This document shows positions 48,166 through 60,509 of a DNA stretch of 64,000 bases, piece after piece (position 1 is the stretch's first letter; every line of letters begins with the position of its first letter). The notes beneath the pieces are model-generated. The model had not been told where the DNA came from and searched no databases. It was given only the letters and a program-made list of their open reading frames with translations. A program made the position numbers and the translations under genes. The stretch spans positions 170,022-234,021 of the forward strand of contig NZ_FOGI01000002.1 in the NCBI RefSeq assembly GCF_900111175.1, given 5' to 3'. This stretch comes from Actinokineospora terrae. GTDB taxonomy: Bacteria > Actinomycetota > Actinomycetes > Mycobacteriales > Pseudonocardiaceae.

Positions 48166-51100
48166 AGGCCGGAAGCGTCGTCCCGCTCGGCGCACAGGGC
48201 GGCGACGGTGGGGCGGCGGAACATCGTGCGGACGGTCAGCGGCATGTCCAGCACCTGCCTGGCCCGGCTGACGAGCCGGGTGGCGAGCAGCGAGTGGCCG
48301 CCCAGTTCGAAGAAGTTGTCGTCCACACCAACCCCTTCGACCCCGATCACTTCCTCGAACAGTCCACACAGGACCGACTCGCGCGGCGTACGGGCGGTGC
48401 GACCCACCGACACCCGGTTCACGTCCGGCGCAGGCAGCGCGGCCCGATCGAGCTTGCCGTTCGCGGTGACCGGCAACGCGTCGAGCGAGACGTAGGCGGA
48501 CGGCAGCATGTAGTCCGGCAGCTGAGCCACCGCGGCTTCCCGCAGCTCGGCCTCCGAGGCAGCACCCACCACATAGGACACCAAACGCGGCTCTCCCGGC
48601 CGGTCCTCGCGCACCACCACGGCAACCTGCGCGACCTCGGCACAAGCACCGAGCACCCGCTCCACCTCGCCGAGTTCGATCCGGAACCCGCGCAGCTTCA
48701 CCTGGTCATCGACCCGACCGAGGAACTCGACGTGCCCGGCGATGGTCCAGCGGGCCCGGTCGCCCGTGCGGTACATCCGGTTCCCGTGCGCGTCGGCGAC
48801 GAACCGGCTCGCGGTCAGACCGGGGTTGCCGAGGTACCCGCGCGCCAACTGGACGCCCGCCAGGTACAACTCACCCGGCGCTCCCGGCGGGACCGGTCGG
48901 AGCGCGTCGTCGAGCACGTGGGCCCGCAGGTTGGGCAGCGGTCGACCGATCGACGGCGTCGAGCCCTGGACCCGACGAGCGAACGCGTCGACCGTGCATT
49001 CCGTCGGCCCGTAGAGGTTGTACGTCGTCGTACTGGACGAAGCCAAGTCCTGCCACAGGACCGCGGGCACCGCCTCACCGCCGAGGACCAGCAACGGCAA
49101 CCCGGTGTCGAGCAGCCCAGCGGCGACGAGGTGCGTGGCGAACGACGGCGTCACGTCCAGCAGGTCGATCCGGTGTAGCCGCACGTAGTCGACGACCGCG
49201 TCGGCATCGCGCCGGACCTCATCAGTCAGCAGGTGCAGCTCACCACCCTGCGCCAACCGCAGCGGGCCTTCCAGCCAGCTGTCGAACGAGGCGGGCGCGG
49301 TGACCGCCACCCGCACCGGTGCCCCGCCGGTGTCGACCAGCGCGTCGCCCTGCTGTGTCGTCATCAGGTTCGCCAACGCACGGTGACTGACGACCACACC
49401 CTTGGGCGTGCCAGTCGATCCGGAGGTGTAGATGATGTAAGCGGCACTGTCCGGGTTTATGTCCACACCGGACACAAGGGGACCGTCGAGAACCGGCATC
49501 GGGTCGGTGAGCACGACCACCGGTGCCGTCTCCCGCACCACGTGCTCCCGGCGGACGGCGGGCAGGTCCGGGTCGATCGGCAGGAACACCGCGCCCGCTT
49601 TGAAGACCGCGAGCATGGCGACCACCAGCTCGGCCGAGCGCGGCAGCAGCACCGCGACCACCCGCTCCGGCCCCGCGCCGTGGTCCACCAGGTAGCGAGC
49701 CAGCCGACCAGCCCGTACGTCGAGTTCGGCGTAGGTGTACCGATCATCGCCACAGACCACCGCCAACCGGTCCGGCGTGCGCCGAGCCTGGGCCTCGAAG
49801 GCGGTCACGAACACAGTCTCGGACACGGCGGAGACCGGGCCGCTCCACGCGTCCAGCAGATCGCGCTCGGCAGCTGTGGTGATCTCCAGTCTGCTCAGCG
49901 GGACGGTCGGGTCCTTGAGCAGTTGGCCGAGCAGCAGGGTGAACCGGTCGAGCAGGCCGACGACACTCGCCCGGTCGAACAGCTCCGTCGCGTACTCCAG
50001 GCCGCCGAGGATGCCCGCGGGTGTCCCGTCCGGCGCGGTGGTCTCCACGAAGGTGAACGACAGGTCGAACTTCGCCACCCGGACCGGTACGGCGATCGGT
50101 TCGGCGTCAGTCCCGGCGAACCGCACGACCCCGTCGCCGCTGGTGTTCTGCAGCGCCACCATGGTCTGGAACAGCGGCTGCCTGGCCGTGGACCGGACCG
50201 GGTTGATCGCCTCCACCAGGCGCTCGAACGGGACGTCCTGGTGCGAGTACGCGGCCAGGTCGGCGGCCCGGACCCGACCGAGCAGGTCGGCGAAGGTGAG
50301 GTCGCCGGAGGTGTCGGTGCGCAGGACGAGGGTGTTGACGAAGAACCCGACCAGGTCGTCGAGCGCGTCGTCGGTGCGGCCCGCGATCGGGGTGCCCAGC
50401 GGGATGTCGGTGCCCGCGCCGAGCGCGGTCAGCAGGACCGCGACCGCGGCTTGCAGGACCATGAACGGCGTGGCGCCCTGGGCCCTGGCCAGCGCGACGA
50501 GTGCGGCGTGCGTGCCCGCGTCGAGGTCGATGTCGACCAGGTCACCGGCCGCCGAGGCCACGGCGGGGCGCGGCCGGTCGGTGGGCAGCGCGATCTCCTC
50601 CGGCAGCCCGGCCAGGGTCTCGCGCCAGAAGGCGAGCTGGCGGGCGAGCGTGCTGTCCCCGGTCCCGCTGCCGAGCAGCTTGTCCTGCCACAGCGTGTAG
50701 TCCCCGTACTGGACTGGCAACGGAGTCCACTGTGGAGCGGCACCTGCCATTCGAGCCGCGTAGGCGGCGGCGAGGTCGCGGGTCAGCGGCGTGAGCGACC
50801 ACCCGTCGGAGGCGATGTGGTGCACGGCGAGGACGAACACGTGCTCGTCCGGCCTCACGGTGATCAACGTCGCCCGCACCGGTGGGCCGTCAGCGAGCCG
50901 GAAGGGGTGTTCCGCTGCGGCGAGCATGAGCCGCTCGACCTCGTCCGGGGCGGCCGTGACCAGGTCCAGGTCGGCGGGCAGCGGAGCGAGGACCTGCTGC
51001 CAGGGGACGCCATCGGCCACCGGGTACACCGTGCGGAGCACCTCGTGCCGGTCGAGCAGGTCGCCGAGCGCGGCCCGGAGCGCGTCCGTGTCGACCGGGC

Positions 51101-54100
51101 CTGCCAGGCGCAGCGCGAGCCAGGAGTTGTAGGTGGCGCCCGCGCCTTCGAGTTCGGTGAGGAACCACAGCCTGCGCTGGGCGTAGGACAGCGGGAGACG
51201 CTCGGGCCGTTCCTGGACCGTCAACGCGGGTCGGGCGCCGGTGAGCGGGTCGAGCCTGTGGTCCACCCCGGCGACGGTCGGCTCGGCGAACAGGTCGCGG
51301 ATGCCGAGTTCGGCGCCCAGGACCGTCCTGATGCGACTGATCAGCCGGGTGGCCAGCAGCGAGTGGCCGCCGAGGGCGAAGAAGTCGTCGTCCACGCCCA
51401 CCGAGGGCAGGCCGAGGACCTCGGCGAACAGCCCGGCGAGGATCTGCTCACGCGGGGTGCCCGCCATCCGGCCCGCCGGGTCGGCGGTGTACTCGGGGGC
51501 GGGCAGTGCGCGGCGGTCGAGCTTCCCGTTGGTGGTCAACGGAAGCGCGTCGAGGACGACGAAGGCCGCGGGCACCATGTACTCGGGCAACACGGCGGCC
51601 GCCTTGGCACGTAACGTGTCCACGCCGATGTCGCCGACCAGGTACGCGACAAGCCGCTGGTCCTCCGGCCGGTCCTCGCGGGCGATGACGGCCACCTGCG
51701 CGACGCCGGGGCAGCCTGCGAGCACCTTCTCCACCTCCCCCGGCTCGATCCGGAAGCCGCGGATCTTGACCTGGTCGTCCGCCCGGCCCAGGTACTCCAG
51801 GACACCGGCCGGGGTCCACCTGGCGATGTCACCGGTGCGGTACATCCGGCCGCCGAACGGGCAGGCGACGAACCGGGCCGCGGTCAGCTCGGGGCGGCCG
51901 AGGTAGCCGCGGGCGAGCTGGACACCGCCGATGTAGAGCTCGCCGCGCACCCCGGGCGGCACCGGCCGCAGGTCGTCGTCGAGCAGGTACAGCGTGCTGC
52001 CCCGCCCGGGCAGGCCGATCGGGACCGGCCCGGGAGCGAGGTCGGCACCGGCCTCGACGCGGTACTCGGCACACCCGACGGTCGCCTCGGTCGGGCCGTA
52101 CTCGTTGATCACGGTGGCCCCCGGGTTGCGGCGCCGCCACTCGCGGAGCTGGTCCCCGGTCAACGCCTCGCCCCCGAGCACCAACTCACCCGAGGGCGAC
52201 CAGTCGGCGGGCCCGGCGAGCAGCAACGCCAAGTGGCTGGGTGTGGCCTTGAGGAACGTCGTCGGCACCCGCCCCGGCGCGGTGGCCGCGTCGAGATCGG
52301 CGAGCCGGACCCGCCCCCCGCTGATCAGCGGCCCGAGCAACCCCGTGACCGACAGGTCGAACGACGACGACGAGTGCATCAGCGCCGAGCCGGTGAGCCC
52401 CGGGTAGTGCTCCACGGACCACCGCAGGTACCGGGTCACACTGTCGTGCTGCACGGCGACACCCTTGGGCTTCCCGGTGGACCCGGAGGTGTGGATGACA
52501 TACGCCAAAGCGCTCGGGTGCAGCGGTATGCCCAGGTCGTGGCCCGGGCGTCCCACCTCGTCCGGCTCGTCGAGCACCAGGACGGGATAGTCCGGCACGG
52601 CGGTGTCCCCCACGGTCAGGACCGCGACCGGTCGCGTGCCGTCGAGGATCTGTCGAACGCGGGTCTCGGGGTAGGCCGGGTCGATGGGGACGTAGGCGGC
52701 GCCGGACTTGAGTACGGCGAGGATCGCTGTCAGGGACTCCGGCACCCGCGGCAGGAGCAGCGCCACGAACCGCTCCGGGCCCGCGCCGAGGGTCCGCAGG
52801 CGGCGGGCCAGGCGGTTGGCCGCGGTGTTGAGGTCACGGTAGGTGAGTTCCGTGCCCGCGTGCTCGACGGCGATGGCATTCGGGGTGGTGGCCGCGTGGT
52901 GTTCGAAGAGTTCGTGCACCCCGGCGTGCGGGAGGGTGCACAGGGGCTCGCCGGTTCCCTCGACCAACCGCTGGTGCTCCTGCGGGGTGATCACGTCCAA
53001 GTCCCGCAGGCGGACGGTCGGGTCGAGGCTCACCTGCGCCAGGATCCGGACGAGGCGGGCGAGGACGGATTCCACCGTGGAGCCGTCGAAGAGGTCGGTG
53101 GCATACTCGACGCCGCCCTCCAGGCCCGCGGGCGCGCCATCGGCGTGGGTCTCGGCGAAGGCGAAGGACAGGTCGAACTTGGCCGCCGCCGAGCGGACCG
53201 ACATCGGTGTCACCGTGAGGTCGCCCTCGACGGTGACCGCTCGTTCGTCGCGGTTCTGCAGGGTCAGCGAGGTCTGGAACAGCGGGTGCCTGCTGCTCGA
53301 CCGCTCCGGGTTCAACACCTCCACCAGCCGCTCGAACGGCACGTCCTGGTGAGCGAACGCCGCCAGGTCGGTCTCCCGGACGCGCCCGAGCAGCGCGGCG
53401 AACGTGGGGTCGCCCGAGGTGTCGGTGCGCAGCACCAGCGTGTTGAGGAAGACCCCGATCAGCTCGTTCAGCGCCTCGTCACCGCGCCCGGCCACCGGGG
53501 TGCCGAAGGCGATGTCGGTGCCCGCGCCGAGCTTGGTGTAGAGCGCGGCCAACGCGGCCTGCAGGACCATGAACAGCGTGGTGCCGTTCGCCCTGGCCAG
53601 TCGCAGCAGTGCGGCGTGCAGGTCGGCGTCGACCGTGATCGGGATGACCTCGCCGCGGTGTGAGGCGATCGGTGGGCGCGGCCGGTCGGTGGGCAGGACG
53701 AGTTCGGCGGGCAGTGCGGCCAGGCGCGTGCGCCAGTAGGCGAGTTGGGTGGCCGCTGGGCTGTCCAGGTCGTCTTCGGTGCCGAGCAGGTCGCGCAGCC
53801 AGAGGGTGTAGTCGGCGTACTGCACCGGCAACGGGGTCCACTGTGGAGAGCCACCGGCGGCTCGGGCGGTGTACGCCGTGCCGAGGTCGCGGGCGAGCGG
53901 GCCGAGTGACCAGCCGTCGCAGGCGATGTGGTGGATCACCAGCAGCAGGACGTGGTCCTGCTCGTCGACGGTGAACAGCGTGGCCAGCACCGGCGGCTCG
54001 ACGGCCAGATCGAACGCGTGCTCGGCGGCCTCGGCGAGGTCGTCGGAGAGCCGGTCGGGATCCGTCGAGCGGGTGTCGAGCCGCATGCCCAGGTCGGTGA

Positions 54101-57100
54101 CGTGCTGCCACGGCTCGCCGTCCTCGGCGGGCAGCACGGTCCGCAGGCTCTCGTGCCGCGCGGCGATGTCGTCCAGCGCGCAAGCCAGCGCGCCGACATC
54201 GAGCGGGCCGGTCATCCGCAACGCGACGGTGACGTTGTAGACCGACCGCCTGCCCTCCCAGCCCTCCAGGAACCACAGGCGGCGCTGCGCCGGTGACAAC
54301 GGCAACCGCTCCGGGCGCACGGCGGGGCGCAGGGCAGGCCGTGGCGCGGCCTCCAGACGCCCCACCAGCCCCGCGACCGTGGGCGCGGTGAACAGGTCCC
54401 GGATGCCCAACTCGGCGCCCAGAACGGTCCGAACACGACTGATCAACCGGGTGGCCAGCAACGAGTGCCCACCCAGGTCGAAGAACCCGTCGTCGACCCC
54501 CACCGACGACACGCCCAGCACCTCGGCGAAAAGTCCGCACAGGATCTCCTCCTGCGCGGTCCTCGGCGCTCCCACGACCGACACGGACAGCTCCGGCGCG
54601 GGCAGCGCCTGTCGGTCGAGCTTGCCGTTCCCGTTACGCGGCAACGACTCCAGCCACACCACCGCCGAGGGCAGCACGTACTCCGGCAGCGTCTCGGCCA
54701 GCGCGCTCAGCACACGAGCCGTGTCGCCATCGCCAGTCAGGTAGGCGACGAGCCGCTTGTCCCCCGGCCGGTCCTCCCGGATCACCGCCGCTGCCTGCTC
54801 GACACCCGCGACGGCGGTGGCCGCGCGCTCGACCTCACCCAGCTCGACCCGGAACCCGCGCAGCTTCACCTGCCCGTCGACCCGACCGAGGAACTCCATC
54901 ACCCCCGCCGAACGCCATCGGGCCAGGTCACCGGTGCGGTACATCCGACCGCCGAACGGGCACGCCACGAACCGGGAGGCCGTAGTCCCCGGCCGCCCGA
55001 TGTAGCCACGGGCGACGTGGTCGCCGGAGACGTACAACTCCCCCACGCCGCCAACCGGAACCGGCCGCAGGTCGGCGTCGAGCAGGTACATCGCGGTGCC
55101 GTCCATCGGCTTACCGAGCGACAACGCCCCACTCAACGGCCTCCCAGGACCGAACACCTCGTAGCTGCAGAACACCGTGGTCTCGGTCGGCCCGTAGACG
55201 TGCACGACGGTGAGCCCCGGGCACTGGTCGAGCACCCGCCGCAGCACGGTGGGTGAGAGCACGTCACCACCGGTCCACACCACGTCCAGCGCGCGCAGTG
55301 CGGCGATCTCGTGCTCGGCCATCGCCGCGAACAACGCCGTGGTCATGTACGTCGCGTCGACCGCGCCCGCGCTCAGCACGGCCGCCAGCACGTCGGTGTC
55401 GATCCGCCCCTCGGGCACCACGACCACCCGGCCGCCCTGCGCGAGCGGGACCCAGATCTCGTAGACCGAGGCGTCGAACGCGGGCACCGAGTACGACAGC
55501 ACCCGCTGCGGACCGCCCGCGTAGGCCGAGTCGCGGACGAGGGACGCCACGTTGTGGTGGGTCACGCCAACGCCCTTGGGGCGCCCGGTCGACCCGGAGG
55601 TGAACATGACGTACAGCAGTGCGTCCGGGTCGACCACGGCGTCCGAGGCAGGCTCGGACCCGGCCGCGTCTGCGGCGACGACCACCGGCAGCGCCATCTC
55701 CTGCCCTCGCGACGGCCGGTCGACCAGGAGCACGACCGGCTCGGTGTCGGCCACGATCGACCGGACCCGCTCCAGCGGGTAGCTCTCGACCAGCGGCACG
55801 TACACCGCGCCGAGCCGGGCCAGCGCGACCACGGCCGCCACGGCGTCGACCGAGCGGTCCATCAGCACCGCGACCGCGTCACCCGGGCGCACACCGTGCC
55901 ACCGCAGCAGCCCCGCGATCCGGGCAGACCGGTCCGCCAGTTCCGCGTACGACAGCCGGGAATCGCCGCACTCCACCGCGACGGAGTCCGGAGTGGACTC
56001 GGCCTGCCTGCCGAACAACTCGCCGACCGACAGCATCGGCGCCGGTGTCGCGGGTACGTCGTTGTACGCGGTGACCAGGGCGTGCCGTTCGGCCGCGGCC
56101 AGCACGTCCAGCTCGCTGAGCCGGGCGGACGGGTTCGCCACGACCAGCCCCAGCAGGCGCCGCACCCGCTGGGCCAGCGTCTCGACGGTCTCCCGGTCGT
56201 AGAGGTCGGTGGCGTACTCGATGGTGCAGGCCAGCCCCTCGGCGGACTCGGCGAACGCGAAGGTCAGGTCGAACTTCGCGACCCGGGTGGTCACCTGGCG
56301 CCCGGCGGCGGGCAGGCCCGCGAACTCGGCCGGTCCCGCGCCGGAGGTGGCGTTCTGCACGGTGAGCATCACCTGGAACAGCGGGTGCCTGGCCGGTGAG
56401 CGCTGCGGGTTCAGCTCCTCCACCAGCCGCTCGAACGGCACGTCCTGGTGGGCGAAGGCGGCCAGGTCGGTCTCGCGGACCCGGGTGAGCAGGTCGGCGA
56501 AGGTGGGGTCGCCCGCGGTGTCGGTGCGCAGCACGAGGGTGTTGACGAAGAAGCCGACCAGGTCGTCGAGGGACTCGTCGGTGCGGCCCGCGACCACGGT
56601 GCCGAGCACGACGTCGGTGCCCGCGCCCAGCTTGGTGCACACGGTGGCGATGGCGGCCTGCAGGACCATGAACAGTGTGACGCCGTGTGAGCCTGCCAGC
56701 CGCAGCACGGACTCGCGCAGGTCCGCGTCCACGGTGAAGGGCAGGATCTCGCCCGCGTGCGAGGCGACGGCGGGCCGGGGCCGGTCGGTCGGCAGGGTCA
56801 CCTCGGCGGGGGCGCCCGCCAGCGACTTGGCCCAGAAGCCGAGCTGGCGGGTGAGCAGGCTGTCCGGGTCGGTGCCGGTGCCGAGCAGGTCCTGTTGCCA
56901 GAGCGTGTAGTCGACGTACTGGACGGGCAGTTCGGTCCACTGTGGAGCCTGGCAGGCTGTCCGCGCGGTGTAGGCGGTGGCGAGGTCGTCGAGCAGCGGG
57001 CCCAGCGACCAGCCGTCGGCGGCGATGTGGTGCGCCACGACCGACAGCGCGTGGTCGTCCGGCCCCAGGACGTGCAGCGTGGCGCGCAGGGAGGTCTCGG

Positions 57101-60100
57101 TGGCGAGGTCGAACGGCAGCGCGGCGTCGGCCTCGATGGCGGCGTCGAGGCTGGCGGGGTCGGTGTGCACGACGCGCAGCGCGTCGCCCTCGGGCAGGAC
57201 CAGCTGGCAGGGAACGCCGTCGTAGGTGGGGAAGATCGTGCGCAGCGTCTCGTGCCGGTCCACGACGTCGGCCAGGGCTGCGGCGAGCGCGTCGTGGTCG
57301 AGCGGTCCGGTGAGCCGCAGTGTCACCGGCACGGTGTAGGTGGCGTTGACGCCTTCCAGTTCGCCGAGGAACCACAGCCGCTGCTGGGCGTGCGACAGCG
57401 GCGGGCGCTCCGGCCGGTCGTACCGGCGAGGCGCTGGACGGGTGTCGGCGGCCGCTCGGAGACGTTCCCCCAGACCCGCGACGGTCGGGGCCTGGAACAG
57501 GTCGCGGATCGTCAGCTCGGCGCCCAGGACCGTCCGAACGCGACTGATCAACCGGGTGGCCAGCAGCGAGTGCCCGCCCAGGTCGAAGAACCCGTCGTCC
57601 ACGCCGACCTCGGGCAGGCCCAGGACCTCGGCGAAGAGTCCGCACAGGATCTGCTCCTGCGGCGAGCGGGCGGCGCGACCCCGGACCTGCTCGTAGTCCG
57701 GGGCGGGCAGCGCCGAGCGGTCGAGTTTGCCGGTGAAGCTGTACGGCAGCGACTCCAGCCGCACGAACGCCACCGGCAGCATGTAGTCGGGCAGCGTCGC
57801 GGACAGGCCCCGGCGCACCGCGTCGGGCTCGGCGGTGCCGGTCAGGTAGGCCACCAGCCGCCGGTCGCCCGGCCGGTCCTCGCGCACGACCACCACCGAG
57901 TGGCCCGCGTCGGGCAGCAGGTCCAGCGCGTGCTCGATCTCCGCGAGTTCGATGCGGAACCCGCGCAGCTTCACCTGCCCATCAACGCGGCCGACGAACT
58001 CCAATACCCCGCCGGGACGCCATCGCACCAGGTCACCCGTGCGGTACATGCGCTCGCCCGGCTCGCCGAACGGGCACGCGACGAACCTCGACGCGCTGAG
58101 GCCCGGCAGACCCAGGTAGCCGCGGGACACCTGCGTGCCGAAGATGTAGAGCTCCCCGGTGCCGCCGGTCGGGACGGGCCGAAGGTTCTCGTCCAGCACG
58201 TACTCGTGCGCACCCGGCAACGGCCGCCCCAGCGGCACGGCGGACGGCAGCGGTCGCGGCAACAGCCCGTGGATGCTGAACACAGTGGTCTCGGTCGGGC
58301 CGTAGGCGTGCATCAGCCTCAGGTCGGGGCACTCCTGGAACACCTTGTCGACCGCGGCCCGGGACAGGATGTCGCCGCCGGTGGACACCTCGCGCAGCAG
58401 GCCGAGCGCGTCGATCTCGGTGTCGACCATGGCGGCGAACAGCGCCGTGGTCATGAACACCGCGGTGACGCCCCGGGCCTTGATCACCCCGGCGAGCACG
58501 TCCGAGTCGACCGGTCCGTCCGGCACCACGACGACCTCGTTGCCCGCGAACCACGGTGCCCAGGTCTCGAAGACGGTGCCGTCGAACGAGAGCACCGAGT
58601 AGCAGAGAACCCGCGCGTGGGTCTCGTTGCCCCAGTACGACGACGCGGCGTAGGCGGCGACGTTGGCGTGGCTGACGGCGACGCCCTTGGGCTTGCCGGT
58701 CGACCCGCTGGTGAACATCACGTACGCCAGCGCGTCCGGCTCACCCGCGACGCCGGGGTTCTCGGCGGGGTAGGACTCGAGGTCGGCGGGCATGTCCGTG
58801 AGCACGAGCACCGGCGCCGTCGTGGCCAGCAGGTGGTCGCGGCGGGCTTCCGGCAGGTCGCGGGCCAGCGGGACGTAGGCGCCGCCGGTCTTGGCCACGG
58901 CGATCGTGGCGATCAGCGCCTCCGGGGAGCGCGGCAGCGACAGCGCGACGAACTTCTCCGGCTCGACGCCGCGGTCGATCAGCCACGCGGCGAGCCGGTT
59001 GGCCGTGGCGTTGACCTCGGCGTAGGTGAGCCGCCGGTCACCGCACGAGATGGCGACGGCGTCGGGGGTGCGCGCGACCTGCGCCTCGAACAGCGTGCCG
59101 AGGCAGCCGCGCGCGGGAACGGGGTCGATGTCGGTGGTGTCGTTGAACTCCGTGGTCTGGAGCCGGAACTCGTCGGGCGCGTGCACGTCGAGCCGGTCGA
59201 GCCCGCGGGTCGGATCCTCGGCCGCGGCGGCGAGCAGTCGGACGAGCTGGTCGAGCAGCGTGGTCACCGTGATCCGGTCGAACAGGTCGACGGCGTACTC
59301 GACGGCGCCGTGCAGCCCGGCGGGCGCGCCGGTGGCGTCGAAGTCCTCGGTGATGGCGATGACCAGGTCGAACTTGGCGGCGTCGAGGGCGACCGGCAGC
59401 TCGGTCAGCTCCAGGCCGGGGAAGCCCGCCTCGCCCCTGGCGTTGTTCTGGATCGACAGCATCGTCTGGAACAGCGGGTGCCGCGCGGTGCCGCGGCTGG
59501 GGTTGAGCAGCTCCACGAGCCGTTCGAAGGGCACGTCCTGGTTGCCGAACGCGGCGAGGTCGTCCTCCCGGACCCGGCGCAGCAGCTCGGCGAAGGTCGG
59601 GTTGCCCGAGGTGTCGGTGCGCAGCACTACCGTGGTGACGAAGAAGCCCACGAGGTCGTCGAGCGCGTCGTCGGTCCGCCCGGCCAGCGCGGTGCCGAAC
59701 GGGACGTCGGTGCCCGCGCCGAGCTTGGTGTAGAGCGCGGCCAATGCCGCCTGCACGACCATGAACAGCGTGGCGCCGTGCGCGGCGGCCAGGTCGCGCA
59801 GAGCGCTGTGCAGCGCGGCGTCGAGCCGGGTGGAGACGACCTCGCCGCGGTACGACGCGACGGCGGGGCGGGACCGGTCCCAGGGCAGGGTGATCTCGTC
59901 CGGCAGGTCGGCGAGTCGGTGGCGCCAGTAGTCGAGCTGCGCGGAGAGCAGGCTGTCCGGGTCGTCCTCGGTGCCGAGCAGGTCGCGCTGCCAGAGCGTG
60001 TAGTCGGCGTACTGGACCGGCAGCTCGTCCCAGCCGGGTGCCGCGCCGTCGAGACGGGCGGTGTAGGCGGCGCCGAGGTCGCGCATCAGCGGTGCCAGCG

Positions 60101-60509
60101 ACCAGCCGTCGCAGGCGATGTGGTGCGCGGCGAGCACCAGCACGTGCTCGTCGGGGGCCAGTGCCAGCAGCGACACCCGGACCGGCGGCTCGACCGAGAG
60201 GTCGAACCGGTGCGCGCGGGTCGCGGCGAGGGCCGCGTCGAGACCGCCCTCGGGGACCTCGACCAGGTGCGGGGTGATGCCCGCCTCGGCCACGGGGAGG
60301 ACCCGCTGGCAGGGGACGCCGTTCTCGGCCGGGAAGACGGTGCGCAGGGCCTCGTGCCTGCCGACCACGTCGGTGACCGCCTGGGTGAGCGCGGCGCGGT
60401 CGAGGGAGCCGGCCATCCGGTGGGCGACGACCACGGTGTAGGTGGAGCTGGGGCCCTCCAGCTCGTTGAGGAACCAGAGCCGCTGCTGGGCGAACGACAA
60501 GGGGATCAT
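47379..60509 (-). CDS. NRPS-1: four-module nonribosomal peptide synthetase with thioesterase
   Basis: A 4376-residue megasynthase, C-A-PCP four times then TE. The four carriers are Ser981, Ser2016, Ser3050 and Ser4073, each in [10 protein letters not shown], about 1035 residues apart. TE has nucleophile Ser4201 in GWSFGG, Asp in ALDAYP and His in TGHLRMT. All C domains carry HHIAxDGWS and none look like epimerases or heterocyclases. The ATG overlaps the upstream NRPS-2 stop (ATGA), so NRPS-2 hands its chain to module 1. Hand-read A-domain codes give two hydrophobic residues, Asn, then a residue whose acidic code points to a basic side chain. The TE should release a linear or cyclic peptide. 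Confidence 0.95.
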   Translation of the reverse strand: MIPLSFAQQRLWFLNELEGPSSTYTVVVAHRMAGSLDRAALTQAVTDVVGRHEALRTVFPAENGVPCQRVLPVAEAGITPHLVEVPEGGLDAALAATRAHRFDLSVEPPVRVSLLALAPDEHVLVLAAHHIACDGWSLAPLMRDLGAAYTARLDGAAPGWDELPVQYADYTLWQRDLLGTEDDPDSLLSAQLDYWRHRLADLPDEITLPWDRSRPAVASYRGEVVSTRLDAALHSALRDLAAAHGATLFMVVQAALAALYTKLGAGTDVPFGTALAGRTDDALDDLVGFFVTTVVLRTDTSGNPTFAELLRRVREDDLAAFGNQDVPFERLVELLNPSRGTARHPLFQTMLSIQNNARGEAGFPGLELTELPVALDAAKFDLVIAITEDFDATGAPAGLHGAVEYAVDLFDRITVTTLLDQLVRLLAAAAEDPTRGLDRLDVHAPDEFRLQTTEFNDTTDIDPVPARGCLGTLFEAQVARTPDAVAISCGDRRLTYAEVNATANRLAAWLIDRGVEPEKFVALSLPRSPEALIATIAVAKTGGAYVPLARDLPEARRDHLLATTAPVLVLTDMPADLESYPAENPGVAGEPDALAYVMFTSGSTGKPKGVAVSHANVAAYAASSYWGNETHARVLCYSVLSFDGTVFETWAPWFAGNEVVVVPDGPVDSDVLAGVIKARGVTAVFMTTALFAAMVDTEIDALGLLREVSTGGDILSRAAVDKVFQECPDLRLMHAYGPTETTVFSIHGLLPRPLPSAVPLGRPLPGAHEYVLDENLRPVPTGGTGELYIFGTQVSRGYLGLPGLSASRFVACPFGEPGERMYRTGDLVRWRPGGVLEFVGRVDGQVKLRGFRIELAEIEHALDLLPDAGHSVVVVREDRPGDRRLVAYLTGTAEPDAVRRGLSATLPDYMLPVAFVRLESLPYSFTGKLDRSALPAPDYEQVRGRAARSPQEQILCGLFAEVLGLPEVGVDDGFFDLGGHSLLATRLISRVRTVLGAELTIRDLFQAPTVAGLGERLRAAADTRPAPRRYDRPERPPLSHAQQRLWFLGELEGVNATYTVPVTLRLTGPLDHDALAAALADVVDRHETLRTIFPTYDGVPCQLVLPEGDALRVVHTDPASLDAAIEADAALPFDLATETSLRATLHVLGPDDHALSVVAHHIAADGWSLGPLLDDLATAYTARTACQAPQWTELPVQYVDYTLWQQDLLGTGTDPDSLLTRQLGFWAKSLAGAPAEVTLPTDRPRPAVASHAGEILPFTVDADLRESVLRLAGSHGVTLFMVLQAAIATVCTKLGAGTDVVLGTVVAGRTDESLDDLVGFFVNTLVLRTDTAGDPTFADLLTRVRETDLAAFAHQDVPFERLVEELNPQRSPARHPLFQVMLTVQNATSGAGPAEFAGLPAAGRQVTTRVAKFDLTFAFAESAEGLACTIEYATDLYDRETVETLAQRVRRLLGLVVANPSARLSELDVLAAAERHALVTAYNDVPATPAPMLSVGELFGRQAESTPDSVAVECGDSRLSYAELADRSARIAGLLRWHGVRPGDAVAVLMDRSVDAVAAVVALARLGAVYVPLVESYPLERVRSIVADTEPVVLLVDRPSRGQEMALPVVVAADAAGSEPASDAVVDPDALLYVMFTSGSTGRPKGVGVTHHNVASLVRDSAYAGGPQRVLSYSVPAFDASVYEIWVPLAQGGRVVVVPEGRIDTDVLAAVLSAGAVDATYMTTALFAAMAEHEIAALRALDVVWTGGDVLSPTVLRRVLDQCPGLTVVHVYGPTETTVFCSYEVFGPGRPLSGALSLGKPMDGTAMYLLDADLRPVPVGGVGELYVSGDHVARGYIGRPGTTASRFVACPFGGRMYRTGDLARWRSAGVMEFLGRVDGQVKLRGFRVELGEVERAATAVAGVEQAAAVIREDRPGDKRLVAYLTGDGDTARVLSALAETLPEYVLPSAVVWLESLPRNGNGKLDRQALPAPELSVSVVGAPRTAQEEILCGLFAEVLGVSSVGVDDGFFDLGGHSLLATRLISRVRTVLGAELGIRDLFTAPTVAGLVGRLEAAPRPALRPAVRPERLPLSPAQRRLWFLEGWEGRRSVYNVTVALRMTGPLDVGALACALDDIAARHESLRTVLPAEDGEPWQHVTDLGMRLDTRSTDPDRLSDDLAEAAEHAFDLAVEPPVLATLFTVDEQDHVLLLVIHHIACDGWSLGPLARDLGTAYTARAAGGSPQWTPLPVQYADYTLWLRDLLGTEDDLDSPAATQLAYWRTRLAALPAELVLPTDRPRPPIASHRGEVIPITVDADLHAALLRLARANGTTLFMVLQAALAALYTKLGAGTDIAFGTPVAGRGDEALNELIGVFLNTLVLRTDTSGDPTFAALLGRVRETDLAAFAHQDVPFERLVEVLNPERSSSRHPLFQTSLTLQNRDERAVTVEGDLTVTPMSVRSAAAKFDLSFAFAETHADGAPAGLEGGVEYATDLFDGSTVESVLARLVRILAQVSLDPTVRLRDLDVITPQEHQRLVEGTGEPLCTLPHAGVHELFEHHAATTPNAIAVEHAGTELTYRDLNTAANRLARRLRTLGAGPERFVALLLPRVPESLTAILAVLKSGAAYVPIDPAYPETRVRQILDGTRPVAVLTVGDTAVPDYPVLVLDEPDEVGRPGHDLGIPLHPSALAYVIHTSGSTGKPKGVAVQHDSVTRYLRWSVEHYPGLTGSALMHSSSSFDLSVTGLLGPLISGGRVRLADLDAATAPGRVPTTFLKATPSHLALLLAGPADWSPSGELVLGGEALTGDQLREWRRRNPGATVINEYGPTEATVGCAEYRVEAGADLAPGPVPIGLPGRGSTLYLLDDDLRPVPPGVRGELYIGGVQLARGYLGRPELTAARFVACPFGGRMYRTGDIARWTPAGVLEYLGRADDQVKIRGFRIEPGEVEKVLAGCPGVAQVAVIAREDRPEDQRLVAYLVGDIGVDTLRAKAAAVLPEYMVPAAFVVLDALPLTTNGKLDRRALPAPEYTADPAGRMAGTPREQILAGLFAEVLGLPSVGVDDDFFALGGHSLLATRLISRIRTVLGAELGIRDLFAEPTVAGVDHRLDPLTGARPALTVQERPERLPLSYAQRRLWFLTELEGAGATYNSWLALRLAGPVDTDALRAALGDLLDRHEVLRTVYPVADGVPWQQVLAPLPADLDLVTAAPDEVERLMLAAAEHPFRLADGPPVRATLITVRPDEHVFVLAVHHIASDGWSLTPLTRDLAAAYAARMAGAAPQWTPLPVQYGDYTLWQDKLLGSGTGDSTLARQLAFWRETLAGLPEEIALPTDRPRPAVASAAGDLVDIDLDAGTHAALVALARAQGATPFMVLQAAVAVLLTALGAGTDIPLGTPIAGRTDDALDDLVGFFVNTLVLRTDTSGDLTFADLLGRVRAADLAAYSHQDVPFERLVEAINPVRSTARQPLFQTMVALQNTSGDGVVRFAGTDAEPIAVPVRVAKFDLSFTFVETTAPDGTPAGILGGLEYATELFDRASVVGLLDRFTLLLGQLLKDPTVPLSRLEITTAAERDLLDAWSGPVSAVSETVFVTAFEAQARRTPDRLAVVCGDDRYTYAELDVRAGRLARYLVDHGAGPERVVAVLLPRSAELVVAMLAVFKAGAVFLPIDPDLPAVRREHVVRETAPVVVLTDPMPVLDGPLVSGVDINPDSAAYIIYTSGSTGTPKGVVVSHRALANLMTTQQGDALVDTGGAPVRVAVTAPASFDSWLEGPLRLAQGGELHLLTDEVRRDADAVVDYVRLHRIDLLDVTPSFATHLVAAGLLDTGLPLLVLGGEAVPAVLWQDLASSSTTTYNLYGPTECTVDAFARRVQGSTPSIGRPLPNLRAHVLDDALRPVPPGAPGELYLAGVQLARGYLGNPGLTASRFVADAHGNRMYRTGDRARWTIAGHVEFLGRVDDQVKLRGFRIELGEVERVLGACAEVAQVAVVVREDRPGEPRLVSYVVGAASEAELREAAVAQLPDYMLPSAYVSLDALPVTANGKLDRAALPAPDVNRVSVGRTARTPRESVLCGLFEEVIGVEGVGVDDNFFELGGHSLLATRLVSRARQVLDMPLTVRTMFRRPTVAALCAERDDASGLDGGLGVLLPLRTGGVGAPLFCVHPATGISWSYSGLLRHLDSPLYGLQTSVPTEPGLPGSIDEVADRYLRAIRTVQPHGPYHLLGWSFGGLVAHAMATHLQATGEDVALLAALDAYPVPPGITAPVTPDETLAILIGEPPTDHTWPTTPYDLTTEARRANPVLAMLTPAEVTALATAATNHAHLMDTFTPSRFTGDLHLFVATENHPQGPPLNRWHPHITGALHTHEIATGHLRMTDPAPLAAIAAALRPHLGAPVPEQVRT
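48170..51205 (-). other. NRPS-1 module 4 (C-A-PCP): acidic code, probably basic substrate
   Basis: Carrier Ser4073. Code by hand: Asp235 Ser236 Glu239 Asp278 Val299 Gly301 Leu322 Val330 Asp331. Acidic residues at 239 and 278 are typical for basic side chains (Lys, Orn, Arg or relatives) and also occur with Glu/Gln-type codes. A carbamoyltransferase-derived residue such as citrulline cannot be excluded. Confidence 0.45.
51260..54310 (-). other. NRPS-1 module 3 (C-A-PCP): Asn code
   Basis: Carrier Ser3050. Code by hand: Asp235 Leu236 Thr239 Lys278 Val299 Gly301 Glu322 Val330 Gly331. DLTK-x-G-EVG is the asparagine pattern (Asp domains have H-I/V-G at the end), so Asn is predicted with fair confidence. 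Confidence 0.75.
54370..57425 (-). other. NRPS-1 module 2 (C-A-PCP): hydrophobic code
   Basis: Carrier Ser2016. Code by hand: Asp235 Ala236 Tyr239 Tyr278 Trp299 Gly301 Val322 Val330 Phe331. No exact known match comes to mind. Its aromatic lining and final V-F resemble Val/aliphatic codes, so a hydrophobic or aromatic residue is expected. Confidence 0.45.
57480..60509 (-). other. NRPS-1 module 1 (C-A-PCP): hydrophobic, Ile-like code
   Basis: C about residues 1-440 (HHIACDGWS), A about 460-960, carrier Ser981. Code by hand alignment to GrsA: Asp235 Gly236 Phe239 Phe278 Ser299 Gly301 Ala322 Val330 Phe331. It resembles the D-G-F-F-x-G-x-V pattern known for Ile-activating domains, so a branched aliphatic residue is likely; the nearby BCAT fits. 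Confidence 0.55.

Noticed and set aside
49233..51614. Very long plus-strand open frames opposite NRPS-1 (also 56757-60932, 60716-63211, 9634-11982)
   Set aside because: They are antisense to well-supported genes, have Arg/Gly/Pro/Val-biased composition and no family motifs. High GC removes stop codons on the other strand.
47379..60509. Epimerisation domains after Asn or other modules
   Set aside because: After each carrier the sequence passes directly to a C-domain start (LS-AQ-RLWFL) and only one HHIAxDG motif occurs per module.
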